DNA from: Deltaproteobacteria bacterium | GTDB lineage: Bacteria; Desulfobacterota; Syntrophorhabdia; Syntrophorhabdales; Syntrophorhabdaceae | Assembly: GCA_029553295.1 (NCBI GenBank) | Contig: JAKPCK010000002.1 | Coordinates: 1 to 64,000, forward strand | Direction of reading: 5' to 3' | DNA: 64,000 nucleotides | Shown: positions 36,234-45,760 of the stretch, one piece after another | Position numbering within the stretch: the first letter of the stretch is position 1 | Layout of the letters: every line of letters begins with the position of its first letter | The notes under the pieces: generated by a model | Databases searched by the model: none | What the model was told of the DNA's origin: nothing | What the model saw: the letters and a program-made list of their open reading frames with translations, nothing else | Program-made: the position numbers and the translations under genes

Positions 36234-37310
36234 GTGGCAGGAAGACAGGGATTTTTTTTAAAATTTGTGGCGGCATTGCTTATAGTCGTAGTTTGCCTTT
36301 TTATACTGGAGGCTGCAGGCCAGGTGATATTCAGGGTAAAGAACGGATACTGGCTCTTCACGCATGAGGACGACCAGTACAGGGTCTTATTCAGAAAACA
36401 CCCTTTCCTTGTTGTGGAACCCAGGCCTAATGCATTCTATATAACAAAAAACAATATCAGATTCAGTCACAACAGCAGTAATTTCAGAGGCAAGGAGATA
36501 GAGGTATCAAAAAAACAGTACGTAAAACGTATAGCTGTCCTAGGGGGCTCAAGTACATACTGTATAGGTTTATCAGATAACGAGACATGGCCTTTTTATC
36601 TTGAAAAGGAATTAGGTAGTGGGTATGAGGTCATAAATTTTGGTGTCCCGGGATATACAACCGTGGAGCATATAATCCAGTCAGCCCTTAATCTCTCTGA
36701 TTTCTCCCCTGATATCTGTATCTATTATATAGGATGGAATGACATGAGGAATGTGCATGTACATGGTCTAAGGTCAGATTACTCAGATTTTCACGGCAGG
36801 TCACAGTATAATCATTTTTTGCTCGGCTCATTGAGATTTGGCAATCACTCTATGCTCCTTGTAACAGCCTCTAATATATTAAGGAAGGTCTTTGTCCGTG
36901 ACCCTGATGGTGTTTTTTCAATTAAGGGGACATCTGACCAGTTCACTGATAGGATAGATGAGAGGGCGCTGGGCCTATATAAGAGGAATATAAAGCTCCT
37001 TATATCATTATGCAGGGCCCAAAATATCAAGCCCATGTTTATCCCACAGGTATTAAACTACGAAAAACTTACAGGAGACAGGCCCTATGGATGGCTGCCC
37101 TATGTAAAAGACAGAGATTTAAAAAAGATTACTGAGGCATATAATAGGGCGCTTAAGGAGGTATGTATTGAAGAAAAGGCAGATTTTATAGAGGAGGTCC
37201 TAAATATCAATTATACACAACAATATTTTGTAGATAATCTGGGTCATTTTTCACCTTACGGTAATCAGGAGTTTGCCCGGGTCATTGCCGGCTATCTCAC
37301 TAAAAAATAG
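36234..37310 (+). CDS. Membrane-anchored SGNH/GDSL hydrolase
   Basis: 358 residues. An N-terminal membrane anchor (FVAALLIVVVCLFILEAAG) is followed by an SGNH esterase domain: the nucleophile block is VLGGSSTYCIGL, the Gly block is INFGVPGYTT, the Asn block is YYIGWNDMRN, and the catalytic Asp/His pair is DNLGHFSPYGN. It is predicted to act in the periplasm, for example on acetylated polysaccharide, but no target is evident. The start is GTG with AAGGGG 6 bases upstream. Its 3' end overlaps the converging SAM hydrolase gene by 11 bases. Confidence 0.75.
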   Translation: MAGRQGFFLKFVAALLIVVVCLFILEAAGQVIFRVKNGYWLFTHEDDQYRVLFRKHPFLVVEPRPNAFYITKNNIRFSHNSSNFRGKEIEVSKKQYVKRIAVLGGSSTYCIGLSDNETWPFYLEKELGSGYEVINFGVPGYTTVEHIIQSALNLSDFSPDICIYYIGWNDMRNVHVHGLRSDYSDFHGRSQYNHFLLGSLRFGNHSMLLVTASNILRKVFVRDPDGVFSIKGTSDQFTDRIDERALGLYKRNIKLLISLCRAQNIKPMFIPQVLNYEKLTGDRPYGWLPYVKDRDLKKITEAYNRALKEVCIEEKADFIEEVLNINYTQQYFVDNLGHFSPYGNQEFARVIAGYLTKK

Positions 37311-38082
37311 TCCTTACTGTCACTTTTTCACCCTTTTTTACGCCTGTCCGCTCCCTGAAGCTGTCTTTGTAATAACCGAATTCGAGATAGCCAGAACTGC
37401 CTACAAGGCATACCATAACCCCTTCAAAATAACTACTGCATAGAGAATCAAAGTGTATTTCGCCTACCTCTATCCTGAAACGCCTTTCACCTGTAAAGTC
37501 CTTGAATGTGGAGGCATCTATGTTTGTTATGGCATTGCCAAACCTGTCAAAACGGACTATCTCTCCATAAAGGGTCTCCTGTTCCACCCTGGGGTAGATG
37601 TTTTGGAGAAGGATAGGGTCTTCAATCATCCTGCCCAACAAAGAGATATCAAGCCCCCTTGATATATAGGCTGCAACAGGGGCAAAGATATCCCTGCCGT
37701 GAAATGTATTGCTTATGTTTTTTAATGTAAAACCCCTGTTTTCAATGGTGAATATCTCAAGGTTGTCTTTCAGTATCATGGTGAAGATACCATTGTCAGG
37801 TCCCACAAAAAAATGTCCATCCTTTTTCACCAACAAGGGTCTTCTATGGCTACCCACATCAGGGTCTACAACAGCCACATGGATAGTGCCTTCAGGGAAA
37901 AATGGATAGTATTCCCTGATGAGGAATGCAGCCTCCCTGATGTCCTGGGGCTCTATCTCGTGGGTTATATCAATTATCAAGGCATGGGGGTTTATGGAGA
38001 TTATTACACCCTTCATCTGACCTACATATGTATCCTTTGTGCCAAAGTCAGTAATGAGTGTTATTACCTTTGATGATCCCAT
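37300..38082 (-). CDS. S-adenosylmethionine hydrolase (DUF62 family)
   Basis: 260 residues. Family members split SAM to adenosine and methionine by adding hydroxide. The characteristic strings are ITLITDFGTKDTYVGQMKGVI, HEIEPQDIREAAFLI, VVDPDVGSHRRPL and VGPDNGIFT, with the active-site Asp in TDFG and the Asp/Arg/His triad recognisable. The fluorinase-specific loop is absent. It starts 5 bases after mtnA ends, so both are on one transcript. SAM turnover next to methionine salvage is a sensible pairing. Confidence 0.88.
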   Translation of the reverse strand: MGSSKVITLITDFGTKDTYVGQMKGVIISINPHALIIDITHEIEPQDIREAAFLIREYYPFFPEGTIHVAVVDPDVGSHRRPLLVKKDGHFFVGPDNGIFTMILKDNLEIFTIENRGFTLKNISNTFHGRDIFAPVAAYISRGLDISLLGRMIEDPILLQNIYPRVEQETLYGEIVRFDRFGNAITNIDASTFKDFTGERRFRIEVGEIHFDSLCSSYFEGVMVCLVGSSGYLEFGYYKDSFRERTGVKKGEKVTVRTIF

Positions 38083-38087
38083 ATTAT

Positions 38088-39113
38088 TTAGAAGAGTCGG
38101 TGTATGTATCTTTTGAACGGTTTTTTAATTATGCCCTTTTCTGTTATGATATTTGTTATGTATTTGTGGGGTGTTACATCAAAGGAATAGTATCTTGCCT
38201 TTATATCTCTATGGGTGATCGGGACACCCATGATGTATTTTACCTCTTTTCCCGGTCTTTCTTCTATCTTTATATAAGACCCGTCCTCTATATCTCTATC
38301 AAATGTGGATATGGGTGCTGCTACAAAGAAAGGTATTTTGTGCCTGTGGGCACACAGTGCCAGCATATATGTCCCCACCTTATTGGCTGTGTCGCCATTT
38401 AATGCTATCCTGTCAGCGCCGACTATTATCTTGTCTATTGCCCCTTTGTAACATAATATCCCTACATGATTGTCAGGGACAACCTCCACATCTATATTCT
38501 CCTGATATAGCTCCCATGCAGTAAGCCTTGCACCCTGGAGATAAGGTCTTGTCTCCGTGGCTATGACCTTTATCTTTTTTCCAGATTCATGGGCTGCCCT
38601 TATAACACCCAGGGCTGTCCCGTATCCTCCCATGGCAAGGGCCCCGGCATTGCAGTGGGTGAGTATTGTATCACCATCTTCTATGAGCTCTGCACCGAAA
38701 AGGGATAGCATCCTGTTGTTCTCTATATCCTCAACGTGTATGGATACTGCCTCTTTAAGCATAAGCCCTTCAAGGTAAGGGTCATCTCTAAATTTAAGAT
38801 ATGCCCTTTGCATCCTTTTTAAAGCCCATGAAAGATTTACAGCAGTAGGCCTTGTCTTAATAAGGGTGTTGCTTATCCTATTAAAGTCTTTTTCTGTTAC
38901 CCTACCCTTTGACTTGATAGCCTCCTTTATGCCCAGGACAACACCGTATGCAGCCACAATACCTATAAGGGGTGCGCCCCTTATGGTCATATTCTTTATT
39001 GCCTCTGCCACATCCTTTAGTGTCCTGCATTTAACATACAGCCTTTTAAAAGGTAAGAGCCTCTGATCCAGAAGATAAAGTATGTTGTCCTGCCAGTATA
39101 TATGGTCTGTCAT
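38088..39113 (-). CDS. mtnA: S-methyl-5-thioribose-1-phosphate isomerase
   Basis: 341 residues, standard length. It converts methylthioribose-1-phosphate to the ribulose form in the methionine salvage pathway. Visible hallmarks are [12 protein letters not shown] near residue 42, THCNAGALA (catalytic Cys) near 153, [16 protein letters not shown] and the active-site Asp in [11 protein letters not shown]. Some relatives act on 5-deoxyribose-1-phosphate in SAM by-product salvage. The start overlaps the gatB stop by 4 bases. Confidence 0.93.
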   Translation of the reverse strand: MTDHIYWQDNILYLLDQRLLPFKRLYVKCRTLKDVAEAIKNMTIRGAPLIGIVAAYGVVLGIKEAIKSKGRVTEKDFNRISNTLIKTRPTAVNLSWALKRMQRAYLKFRDDPYLEGLMLKEAVSIHVEDIENNRMLSLFGAELIEDGDTILTHCNAGALAMGGYGTALGVIRAAHESGKKIKVIATETRPYLQGARLTAWELYQENIDVEVVPDNHVGILCYKGAIDKIIVGADRIALNGDTANKVGTYMLALCAHRHKIPFFVAAPISTFDRDIEDGSYIKIEERPGKEVKYIMGVPITHRDIKARYYSFDVTPHKYITNIITEKGIIKKPFKRYIHRLF

Positions 39114-40558
39114 GCCTTTAACCTCTTTAACAAAAGCTCATTAAGGAGTTTTGGATTTGCCTTGCCTTTTGTCTCTTTCATGACCTGACCCACAAAGAAA
39201 CCAAGGAGCTTGTCTTTTCCTGCCTTAAACTCTGCTACCTCCTTGGGGAACCTTGCCAAAATTTGCTCTATTGTCTGGGCTATGGCAGATTCATCGGATA
39301 TCTGGATGAGGCCTTTATCCTGAACGAGCCTCTTAGGGCTTGCACCAGTTGAGCAGAGCTCCGGGAATATCTCCTTTCCTATCTTTATGCTTATTGTCCC
39401 GTCCTTTATCAGTGTCAAGAGTTCTGCCAGGTTAGCAGGTGATATGGGTGCATCCTTTGCCTCCAGATTTCTCGCCTTTAATTCCCTTAAGAGTTCCGTC
39501 ATTATCCAATTGCTCACTGTCTTTGGTTCAGGGAATAGCATGACCGTATCCTCAAAATAAGAGGCAAGGGACCTATCCGATACAAGTATCTCCACATCGT
39601 ATCTCGGCAGGTTATACTCCTTTAAAAACCTCTCTATCTTCTCAAAGGGTAGTTCCGGCAGACCTTTCCTTATATCCTCTATCCATTTATCATCTATTAT
39701 TAAGGGCAGAAGGTCAGGTTCAGGGAAATACCTGTAGTCGTGGGCCTCCTCCTTCCCCCTCATGGAGTATGTTACACCCTCATCCACATTGTATAACCTT
39801 GTCTCCTGGACAACCTCCCCGCCTTTTTTTATGAGCTCTATCTGCCTTTTAATCTCATAATCAAGGGATTTTTCTATGTATTTGAAGGAATTGAGATTTT
39901 TTAGCTCTGTCCTTGTCCCGAATTCTGTATCGCCTATCTTTCGGACAGAGACATTGGCGTCACACCTGAAACTCCCTTCTTCCATGTTGCCGTCACATAT
40001 CTCAAGATAGATGAGGCAATCCCTCAACATCTTAAGATACTCCACTGCCTCCTCAGGGGTCCTTATGTCCGGTTCGCTGACAATCTCCAAAAGTGGCACG
40101 CTTGACCTGTTGTAGTCCACAAGGCTGTAAGTGCTTGTCTCTATTGTATCTTCATGGACAAGTTTCCCTGCGTCCTCCTCCATGTGTATCCTTTTAATCC
40201 TTATCCTCTTTTTCTCTTCGTTTATATAGATGTCAAGATAGCCGTTTTCACAGATGGGCTCCTCATACTGGCTTATCTGATAACCCTTTGGCAGATCAGG
40301 ATAATAGTAGTTTTTTCTGGCAAATATACTTCTCCTGTTTATAGTGCAGTTAAGGGCGAGCCCCAGTCTTATGGCAAAGTCTACAACCTTTTTGTTGAGG
40401 ACAGGGAGGGCACCTGGGAGCCCCATGCATGTAGGGCATGTATGGCTGTTGGGCTCAGCGCCAAATTTCGTTGAACATCCGCAGAAAAGCTTGCTCTCTG
40501 TTAAAAGATGGGCATGGACCTCAAGCCCTATTACACCTTCAAAACCTCTGTAATCCAC
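39110..40558 (-). CDS. gatB: Aspartyl/glutamyl-tRNA amidotransferase subunit B
   Basis: 482 residues, full length. As part of GatCAB it phosphorylates and amidates misacylated Glu-tRNA(Gln) and Asp-tRNA(Asn). Diagnostic strings are [18 protein letters not shown] near the N-terminus, [19 protein letters not shown] and [16 protein letters not shown]. The C-terminal YqeY-like helices bind the tRNA D-loop. The start is GTG with AGGGGTG 5 bases upstream. gatA and gatC are not in the window. Confidence 0.95.
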   Translation of the reverse strand: MDYRGFEGVIGLEVHAHLLTESKLFCGCSTKFGAEPNSHTCPTCMGLPGALPVLNKKVVDFAIRLGLALNCTINRRSIFARKNYYYPDLPKGYQISQYEEPICENGYLDIYINEEKKRIRIKRIHMEEDAGKLVHEDTIETSTYSLVDYNRSSVPLLEIVSEPDIRTPEEAVEYLKMLRDCLIYLEICDGNMEEGSFRCDANVSVRKIGDTEFGTRTELKNLNSFKYIEKSLDYEIKRQIELIKKGGEVVQETRLYNVDEGVTYSMRGKEEAHDYRYFPEPDLLPLIIDDKWIEDIRKGLPELPFEKIERFLKEYNLPRYDVEILVSDRSLASYFEDTVMLFPEPKTVSNWIMTELLRELKARNLEAKDAPISPANLAELLTLIKDGTISIKIGKEIFPELCSTGASPKRLVQDKGLIQISDESAIAQTIEQILARFPKEVAEFKAGKDKLLGFFVGQVMKETKGKANPKLLNELLLKRLKA

Positions 40559-40922
40559 TTTTCACCCCTAAATGAGCTTAATATAAAAATGACAACTTGA
40601 AATATACAATAGATTTTTGACATTTTCAAAGGATTAGATATTCATCCGTGATAATTATATGCAACCCTGTAGTAGAACCCCCAACCCGCCTTTTGTTCTT
40701 TACTATTTCACTATATTGGATGGGGCTCACATCCTCCAAGTGTTCGAGGGGCCTCTCCTTAAAAGGCGGTGTCTTGTAAAATCAACTAACAAAAAAGGTT
40801 TTCCTTTAGCATCCTCAGGCCTATACCATTCACTGAACATAGGTGATTTCTAGCCAGGGAGGTGGCGGTTATGGCCGGCAATCCTATATCTTTTTGTTTG
40901 TCTCGGATTCCATAGGAGATTT
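40559..40922. other. 364-base gap between gatB and ssb
   Basis: No coding frame is convincing. The central part can fold into a rod (see the ncRNA entry). A TTGACA at 40617-40622 with a weak TATTCA 16 bases on could be a plus-strand promoter. No T-box or other standard riboswitch motif was seen ahead of gatB. Confidence 0.5.
40733..40862 (+). ncRNA. Candidate structured RNA, possibly 6S-like
   Basis: Nested complementary pairs build a rod: CCTCC/GGAGG (40733-40737 with 40858-40862), GTGTTC/GAACAT (40740-40745 with 40835-40840), GGCCT/AGGCC (40750-40754 with 40817-40821), and an apical AAAGG-TTTT-CCTTT hairpin (40794-40807). The loops on the 3' side are larger, as in 6S RNA, and AAGTGTTCG recalls the 6S UGUUCG string. 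The strand is uncertain because pairing alone cannot decide it, and the ends may extend further (about 40720-40885). Confidence 0.3.
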
Positions 40923-41351
40923 CTACATAGGGAGATCATCTTCCTCTATCTCAGGGACAAAGACATCATCAACCTGGGGTTTATCCTGGGTCTGTGGCCT
41001 TCTGTCATCTGATATGGGTGTCATTGACTTTGGAAATAGCTTTAAATCCACGGCTATTATCTCAGTAACCCTTCTTTTCGTATTGTCTCTCCCCTCATAT
41101 TCACGGGACTGAATCCTGCCCTCTATATATACGAGCATCCCCTTTTTCAGATAATCCTTTGCTATCTCCCCGAGCCTCCTCCAGGCAACTATGCTGTGCC
41201 ACTCTGTCCGCTCCTGTTTATTATTGTTTCTATCCTTCCATACCTCTGTGGTGGCAATGCGAAAATTGGCAATAGCTGTCCCATCTGCTGTATATCTGAC
41301 ATCAGGGTCTGCCCCGAGCCTTCCGATTAAGAAAACTTTATTTAAATTCAT
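40923..41351 (-). CDS. ssb: Single-stranded DNA-binding protein
   Basis: 142 residues. The OB-fold domain (MNLNKVFLIGRLGADPDVRY, then EWHSIVAWRRLGEIA and GRIQSREYEGRD) covers residues 1-108. A short linker is followed by the acidic tail. The tail ends EEDDLPM; the family's protein-docking tip normally ends in Phe (DDIPF or similar), so the terminal Met is unusual. It is transcribed alone, or with whatever RNA lies in the gap downstream. A dispersed repeat copy starts 32 bases upstream of its ATG. Confidence 0.93.
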   Translation of the reverse strand: MNLNKVFLIGRLGADPDVRYTADGTAIANFRIATTEVWKDRNNNKQERTEWHSIVAWRRLGEIAKDYLKKGMLVYIEGRIQSREYEGRDNTKRRVTEIIAVDLKLFPKSMTPISDDRRPQTQDKPQVDDVFVPEIEEDDLPM

Positions 41352-41814
41352 CTGTTAACCTCCTATCTCTTTTTAGTACCCATGAAAAAGGTCTCTTGCC
41401 TTGGGCACATACATCTCGCTAAAGCAGGATTTATAGCAAGTTGCAACTCCAATAATTATAAAAATCCATTCTTTAGCGGGATTGATTTCACCTAATATAT
41501 TTCATAACCTTTTCAGGATAATTTGACAATATTAATTATAAAAACATAAATAGTCAGGATAATCTGTAAAAAGTCTATGGCCTAATAAGACCCTGAGGCC
41601 TTTGAAAAAGACCTCAAACTCTGGGCTCATCCGTAAGACCCTTTCTATAAATGGTTATATTCATATAAATTAATCTTCCATGCATTTCAGGACCTTGCAG
41701 GGTTTTGCAGAGGTCTTGACTTAATATTTTTTTAATGACACCTATATTGTTTTATGTTAAACAAAACTTGTAGTTACGTTCTCATGTATAAAATATTGAA
41801 AGAGTGGCCAGATT
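41352..41814. other. 463-base intergenic region with repeat copy B
   Basis: A+T-rich and non-coding by eye, between the divergent ssb and membrane methyltransferase genes. It is mostly occupied by the repeat described at 41383-41694. Internally it has several near-palindromes such as CTCGCTAAAGCAGG against CTTTAGCGGG. Confidence 0.55.
41383..41694 (-). repeat. Dispersed intergenic repeat, copy B
   Basis: Inverted relative to copy A at 36.1 kb and longer, with extra sequence between the three shared blocks (41383-41399, 41471-41486, 41667-41694). The stretch GCTAAAG (41418-41424) can pair with CTTTAGC (41471-41477) to close a hairpin. Length differences suggest internal expansion or deletion of a once common unit. 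Confidence 0.55.
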
Positions 41815-42510
41815 ATGACAGAGCGTTCAATAATAAGCAGAAGTAACCTCCGTGACCTTATAATAGTCCTTTCAGTTGTCTCGTCCTTTTTCTATGATAC
41901 GAGTATCTACGGGATAGTAGTAGCTGCCTTGATGATATCCCTTGGCTGTTTCCTCCATTTTGTAACAAAGGGTGTTCTTATCAGAAATACTGTCCTGTGC
42001 AGGACAGGTATTTATAGCATAGTAAGGCACCCATATTACCTATCCAATTATCTTATTGACAACAGCCTCTGCCTTGTAAGCGGTAATCCCTATCTCCTTG
42101 TTATATATCCCTTTTTGTTCTTCTGGGCATATGGGCTTACACTGAGAAAGGAGGAGAGGCTTCTGGGCTCCATATATAATAATACATATTTCGATTACTC
42201 AGTAGAGATACCACAGGTATTTCCTGACCCAAAATCCCTTAAGAATGCCAGTAGTATCTTTAATGGCTTTTCAACAAAGAGGATAACTGTAAAAGAATGT
42301 TCCAGGATAATAAGGTTCTGTGCAGTCTTTATATTTATCATTTTAGTCCATCACCTGAAGGATAAGTTTATATTCTCCACAAGATTCTTAAAAGAGATAG
42401 AGGGTATTGATAAAATACTTGCACTTATCATAATTATCCTGTATATACTCAGTGTTTTGCTTCTAAAAAAACAGAAAAACAACAGGAAGAAGGACTCTAT
42501 TTTTTCCTGA
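41815..42510 (+). CDS. Membrane methyltransferase, isoprenylcysteine/PEMT-like
   Basis: 231 residues and about six hydrophobic segments. The motif TGIYSIVRHPYYLSNYL near residue 65 followed by RKEERLLGS near 103 is the cofactor-binding region of the ICMT/PEMT-like family, which methylates carboxyl or amine groups on lipid-like substrates using SAM. The C-terminal third adds two further membrane spans (RIIRFCAVFIFIILVHH; LALIIIILYILSVLLL) beyond the family core. The substrate is unknown. Its end overlaps the converging DHA2 transporter gene by 14 bases. Confidence 0.65.
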   Translation: MTERSIISRSNLRDLIIVLSVVSSFFYDTSIYGIVVAALMISLGCFLHFVTKGVLIRNTVLCRTGIYSIVRHPYYLSNYLIDNSLCLVSGNPYLLVIYPFLFFWAYGLTLRKEERLLGSIYNNTYFDYSVEIPQVFPDPKSLKNASSIFNGFSTKRITVKECSRIIRFCAVFIFIILVHHLKDKFIFSTRFLKEIEGIDKILALIIIILYILSVLLLKKQKNNRKKDSIFS

Positions 42511-43882
42511 GGTCGCCCCTTGTAAGGGATATAAAAACCCCTCCTGTGCATAGCATGCCGAATACTATAAATGCGGTCTTTATGCTTTCCATAAGGGATG
42601 TATAGTGGGCTGGTGAGACCTTGACCTCTCCCATATACAGGGCAAATATGAGTATGGCAACCCCCATGCTGAATAACTGCCCCAAAAGCCTCATGGTAGC
42701 AAGCATGGATGATGCCACTCCATAGTATCTGTTTTCCACAGAGCTCATGATGGCATTCGTGTTTGGCGATGAAAACAGGGCAAAGCCCGCACCGAGGACT
42801 ACAAGGCAGGCAATTATATAGACAAGGCCTGATGTCTTGGTTAAAAAGGCAAGGAGAAAGAGCCCAAAAGCAGTAATGGCCATACCTGTGGATGCCACTA
42901 TCCTCGGTTCGATTCTATCTGAAGCCCTTCCTGCAATGGGTGAGAGTATTGCCTGCACAACAGGTTGTGATACAAGTATTATCCCGGCCTCTTGTGGCTT
43001 GAGGCCTTTTATGAGCTGGAGATAAAAACTCAGCAAGAAACCTACTGCAAAGGTGGCGCTGTAATTTAAAAGTGCTGCCAGGTTTGATAAGGTAAATACC
43101 CTGTTTGTCATAAAAAGGGATATATCTAAAATAGGGTTTTTTGTCCTCTTTTCCCAGAACACAAAGGCTGACATAACTACAATACCCCCTATGATAAGGA
43201 TGGTCCCGACAAAAGAAGGCAGCCTTGAAAAACCATACATTATGGACAGGAGCATGATACTATAGATAATGGAACCGATAATATCAAAGTATTCGCCTTT
43301 TGCCTCTGCCCAGTCAGCCTTGAGTCTCTTTGTGGTTAGAATCATAATGAATACCCCGGCAGGGCAGTTGAAGAGGAATATGCTCCTCCACCCTAAATGC
43401 TGCGTTAATACACCACCTAAAAAGGGGCCAGTAGCAAGGCCTATATATACTGCGGCAACATTTATGCCCAGAACCCTTCCCCTTTCCCCGGGAGGGTATA
43501 CTGAGCTGAGAATGGCTATGCCTGTCCCGAATATCATTGCCCCACCTATCCCCTGGATGACCCTGAAGATAATAAGCATATTAGGGTTAATGGAGATACC
43601 GAGGAGAAAAGAGGAAAAGGTAAATATTACTATCCCCAATAAAAATATCTTTTTCCTCCCGTACATGTCTGCTATCTTGCCGAGAGGAACGAGGAATATG
43701 GCAGCACTTAAGATATAGGCTGTGGCTATCCAGCTTAAGGTTATAACATCTATAGAGAATGCCCTTCCTATTGAGGGGAGGGCAACATTTACCGTTGCCA
43801 GGGCAAGGGGTGTTAGAAAGGATGAGATTGTTGTGACTATTAATGCTGATCTCTTTGTGTCTGCCACATCTTGCTGAATCAA
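42497..43882 (-). CDS. MFS drug transporter, DHA2 family
   Basis: 461 residues with about 14 hydrophobic segments. The A-motif GKIADMYGRKKIFLLG sits in loop 2-3, and VTLSWIATAYILSAAIF and LGWRSIFLFNCPAGVF are typical of EmrB/QacA-like 14-span exporters. These expel lipophilic compounds with proton influx. No EmrA-type adaptor or regulator gene is adjacent. Its start overlaps the end of the Nudix gene by 4 bases, which itself overlaps the methyltransferase gene, making a three-gene coupled unit. Confidence 0.85.
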   Translation of the reverse strand: MIQQDVADTKRSALIVTTISSFLTPLALATVNVALPSIGRAFSIDVITLSWIATAYILSAAIFLVPLGKIADMYGRKKIFLLGIVIFTFSSFLLGISINPNMLIIFRVIQGIGGAMIFGTGIAILSSVYPPGERGRVLGINVAAVYIGLATGPFLGGVLTQHLGWRSIFLFNCPAGVFIMILTTKRLKADWAEAKGEYFDIIGSIIYSIMLLSIMYGFSRLPSFVGTILIIGGIVVMSAFVFWEKRTKNPILDISLFMTNRVFTLSNLAALLNYSATFAVGFLLSFYLQLIKGLKPQEAGIILVSQPVVQAILSPIAGRASDRIEPRIVASTGMAITAFGLFLLAFLTKTSGLVYIIACLVVLGAGFALFSSPNTNAIMSSVENRYYGVASSMLATMRLLGQLFSMGVAILIFALYMGEVKVSPAHYTSLMESIKTAFIVFGMLCTGGVFISLTRGDLRKK

Positions 43883-44892
43883 CTCTTTTCCTGCTGATTG
43901 TATCCTATAATCAGATAGTATACTGCCTTGTCAAAAAAATAGACAAGCCTCTCGCCAAGCTCAAACATCCTGTATATATCCAGTATCTTTTCCCATACAC
44001 CATAGGAGTACATAAACATCCATATATGCTTCTTCAAGAGACTAACAGAGCTTATGAGTTCCTCAATGGGTATCATGTCTTTTTTTCTTGTCTTGCCCAG
44101 GTTAAAGTAAAAAGACCTAAATTCTGCCTCCCCTCTTATACCCTTTAGCCATGCATTTATCTGACCAATAATGAAGTCCCCCCTGTTGTAAAGCTCTTTT
44201 TTATCAAAGTTGTGGTAGGATTTTGTAGAGGGGTTTGTGGATATATCGTTTAGCCAGAGTTCTATTATCTTTTTTGAGTTATTCTGGATGGCATTAATAA
44301 GGTCATCCGAGAGCAGATGCTCTTTATAGCCTATCCTGTCCTCTCTTGTCCCTGCGAAGAAAGTATCCAATGAGTCCTGTATCTTCCAGAGGTCTTTTTT
44401 AAGTTCTCTGTATGTCTTTACAGCCTTTTCCTGGGAATCAAAGGCGAGGTCTGGCAGATTCATAACAGGGAAGTATCTGCAGTCTGATGCATCGTCACCT
44501 GGTGTCTCAATCCCCCCAATCTTTTCTGCCTCAAATGTAACTATCAATAATTCGCCATATAAGGGGTTTATATGGGAGCTTACATCCACAAGCTGGACAA
44601 TCCTTCCCTCGACGCCTGCCTCTTCTTTTAACTCCCTGAGGGCAGCATCCTCTATGCTCTCCCCTACCTCAGCAAAACCTATGGGGAAACACCACATATC
44701 CTTGTAAGGCTCATGGGCCCTCTTTACAAGAAGGACCTCTCTGTTGTGATTCGGGAGTATTACAGATGCTACAGGGAGCGGGTTTTCATAGTGTATCTTT
44801 TTACAGACACTGCAAACCTGCCTCTGTCTGCCTTCAAGGAAGTCTACAATTAATTCTGAACCACAGTAATAACAATAGGTCTTTTGCCTCAT
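43879..44892 (-). CDS. Nudix hydrolase fused to an RsbRD-like helical domain
   Basis: 337 residues. A zinc ribbon (Cys7, Cys10, Cys27, Cys30) leads into a Nudix domain whose box starts at GFAEVGES (residue 72) and ends RELKEEAGV, as in the NADH-pyrophosphatase-like group. From about residue 190 a helical region follows (KKIIELWLNDISTNPSTKSY, then ELISSVSLLKKHIWMFMY) resembling the RsbRD N-terminal, globin-like domain found in stress-response and kinase proteins. I know of no standard enzyme with this pairing. It may be a sensor or a regulated nucleotide hydrolase. It overlaps neighbours by 4 bases on both sides. Confidence 0.6.
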   Translation of the reverse strand: MRQKTYCYYCGSELIVDFLEGRQRQVCSVCKKIHYENPLPVASVILPNHNREVLLVKRAHEPYKDMWCFPIGFAEVGESIEDAALRELKEEAGVEGRIVQLVDVSSHINPLYGELLIVTFEAEKIGGIETPGDDASDCRYFPVMNLPDLAFDSQEKAVKTYRELKKDLWKIQDSLDTFFAGTREDRIGYKEHLLSDDLINAIQNNSKKIIELWLNDISTNPSTKSYHNFDKKELYNRGDFIIGQINAWLKGIRGEAEFRSFYFNLGKTRKKDMIPIEELISSVSLLKKHIWMFMYSYGVWEKILDIYRMFELGERLVYFFDKAVYYLIIGYNQQEKS

Positions 44893-45641
44893 GGCCTTGC
44901 TAAAAATATCCTGTCATTTTTGTTAAAGGTCAATATCTTTTTTACTTTAAGCTCTTCAAGCATCTTTTCCTTAACTGTCTCCGGGTCAACATCCTTTTCA
45001 ATGAATGCCTTTTTAAACTCTATATACTGGACAAGGGCAGTGCTATCCTCTTCCTTGAATACAAGTTCATTGGGGAAGTCAGTATATGTAATCCTGCTGA
45101 AATAGTTTTTTAAGATACCATAACCATTTTCAGCAGAGAAGCTCTCTATGACCTTCCTTAAGTTATCGAAATTAAAAAATTTTTCACCTTCCTCAAGCAT
45201 GGACCTACTGTGTGTGATGACAATAAATAATCCATCAGGGTTGAGCAGCCTTTTTATCTCAGATAAGGCATCAGGGAAAAAATAGAGAGAATAGGCAGAT
45301 GAAATAAGGTCGAAATACCCTGATGGCATGTCTATATGCGCTGGGAGCATGAGCCTCTTAAATACAGTTTCTTTTGCCTTTTTTTCACATATCTTGATAA
45401 ATTCATGCTCATTTTCATTATTGCAGTCTATCCCCATGATAAGGTCAAACCCCACCGGGAGTAGCTCTATAAACCATCCATAGCCGCATCCTATGTCAAG
45501 GAGCCTGCGGTATTTGTCAAATTCAACTAATCTGTTTACCTCTTCCCTTATGTCCTTCTGATTCTTTGAGTATCTTTTTATAAGTCTGCCTATTTCCTTG
45601 TGAAACCCCTGGTCTGCATAGCTCTTTATAATCTTGTCCAT
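44889..45641 (-). CDS. Class I SAM-dependent methyltransferase
   Basis: 250 residues from ATG 45641 (a TTG 39 bases earlier could extend it; neither has a strong ribosome binding site). Motif I LLDIGCGYGWFIELLP near residue 47, the acidic end of strand 2 (MGIDCNN) and motif IV-like YFDLISSAYSLYFFPDAL are visible. The target is unknown. The last 4 bases overlap the Nudix gene start, so the two are coupled. No oxygen-labile cofactor motif is seen. Confidence 0.7.
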   Translation of the reverse strand: MDKIIKSYADQGFHKEIGRLIKRYSKNQKDIREEVNRLVEFDKYRRLLDIGCGYGWFIELLPVGFDLIMGIDCNNENEHEFIKICEKKAKETVFKRLMLPAHIDMPSGYFDLISSAYSLYFFPDALSEIKRLLNPDGLFIVITHSRSMLEEGEKFFNFDNLRKVIESFSAENGYGILKNYFSRITYTDFPNELVFKEEDSTALVQYIEFKKAFIEKDVDPETVKEKMLEELKVKKILTFNKNDRIFLARP

Positions 45642-45760
45642 ACTGCTTTTATATATCAACCATGCCTGTTTGTAAACCAAAATCTAATTAGAGCTTTTTT
45701 TAAGTGTCTCTCGTTTTAGGTATTTCAGGTCTTTAATGTAAATCCATTTAAAATTTAAAT

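Noticed and set aside
40559-40720. T-box or other leader for gatB
   Set aside because: No T-box sequence and no terminator/antiterminator pair was seen next to the gatB start.
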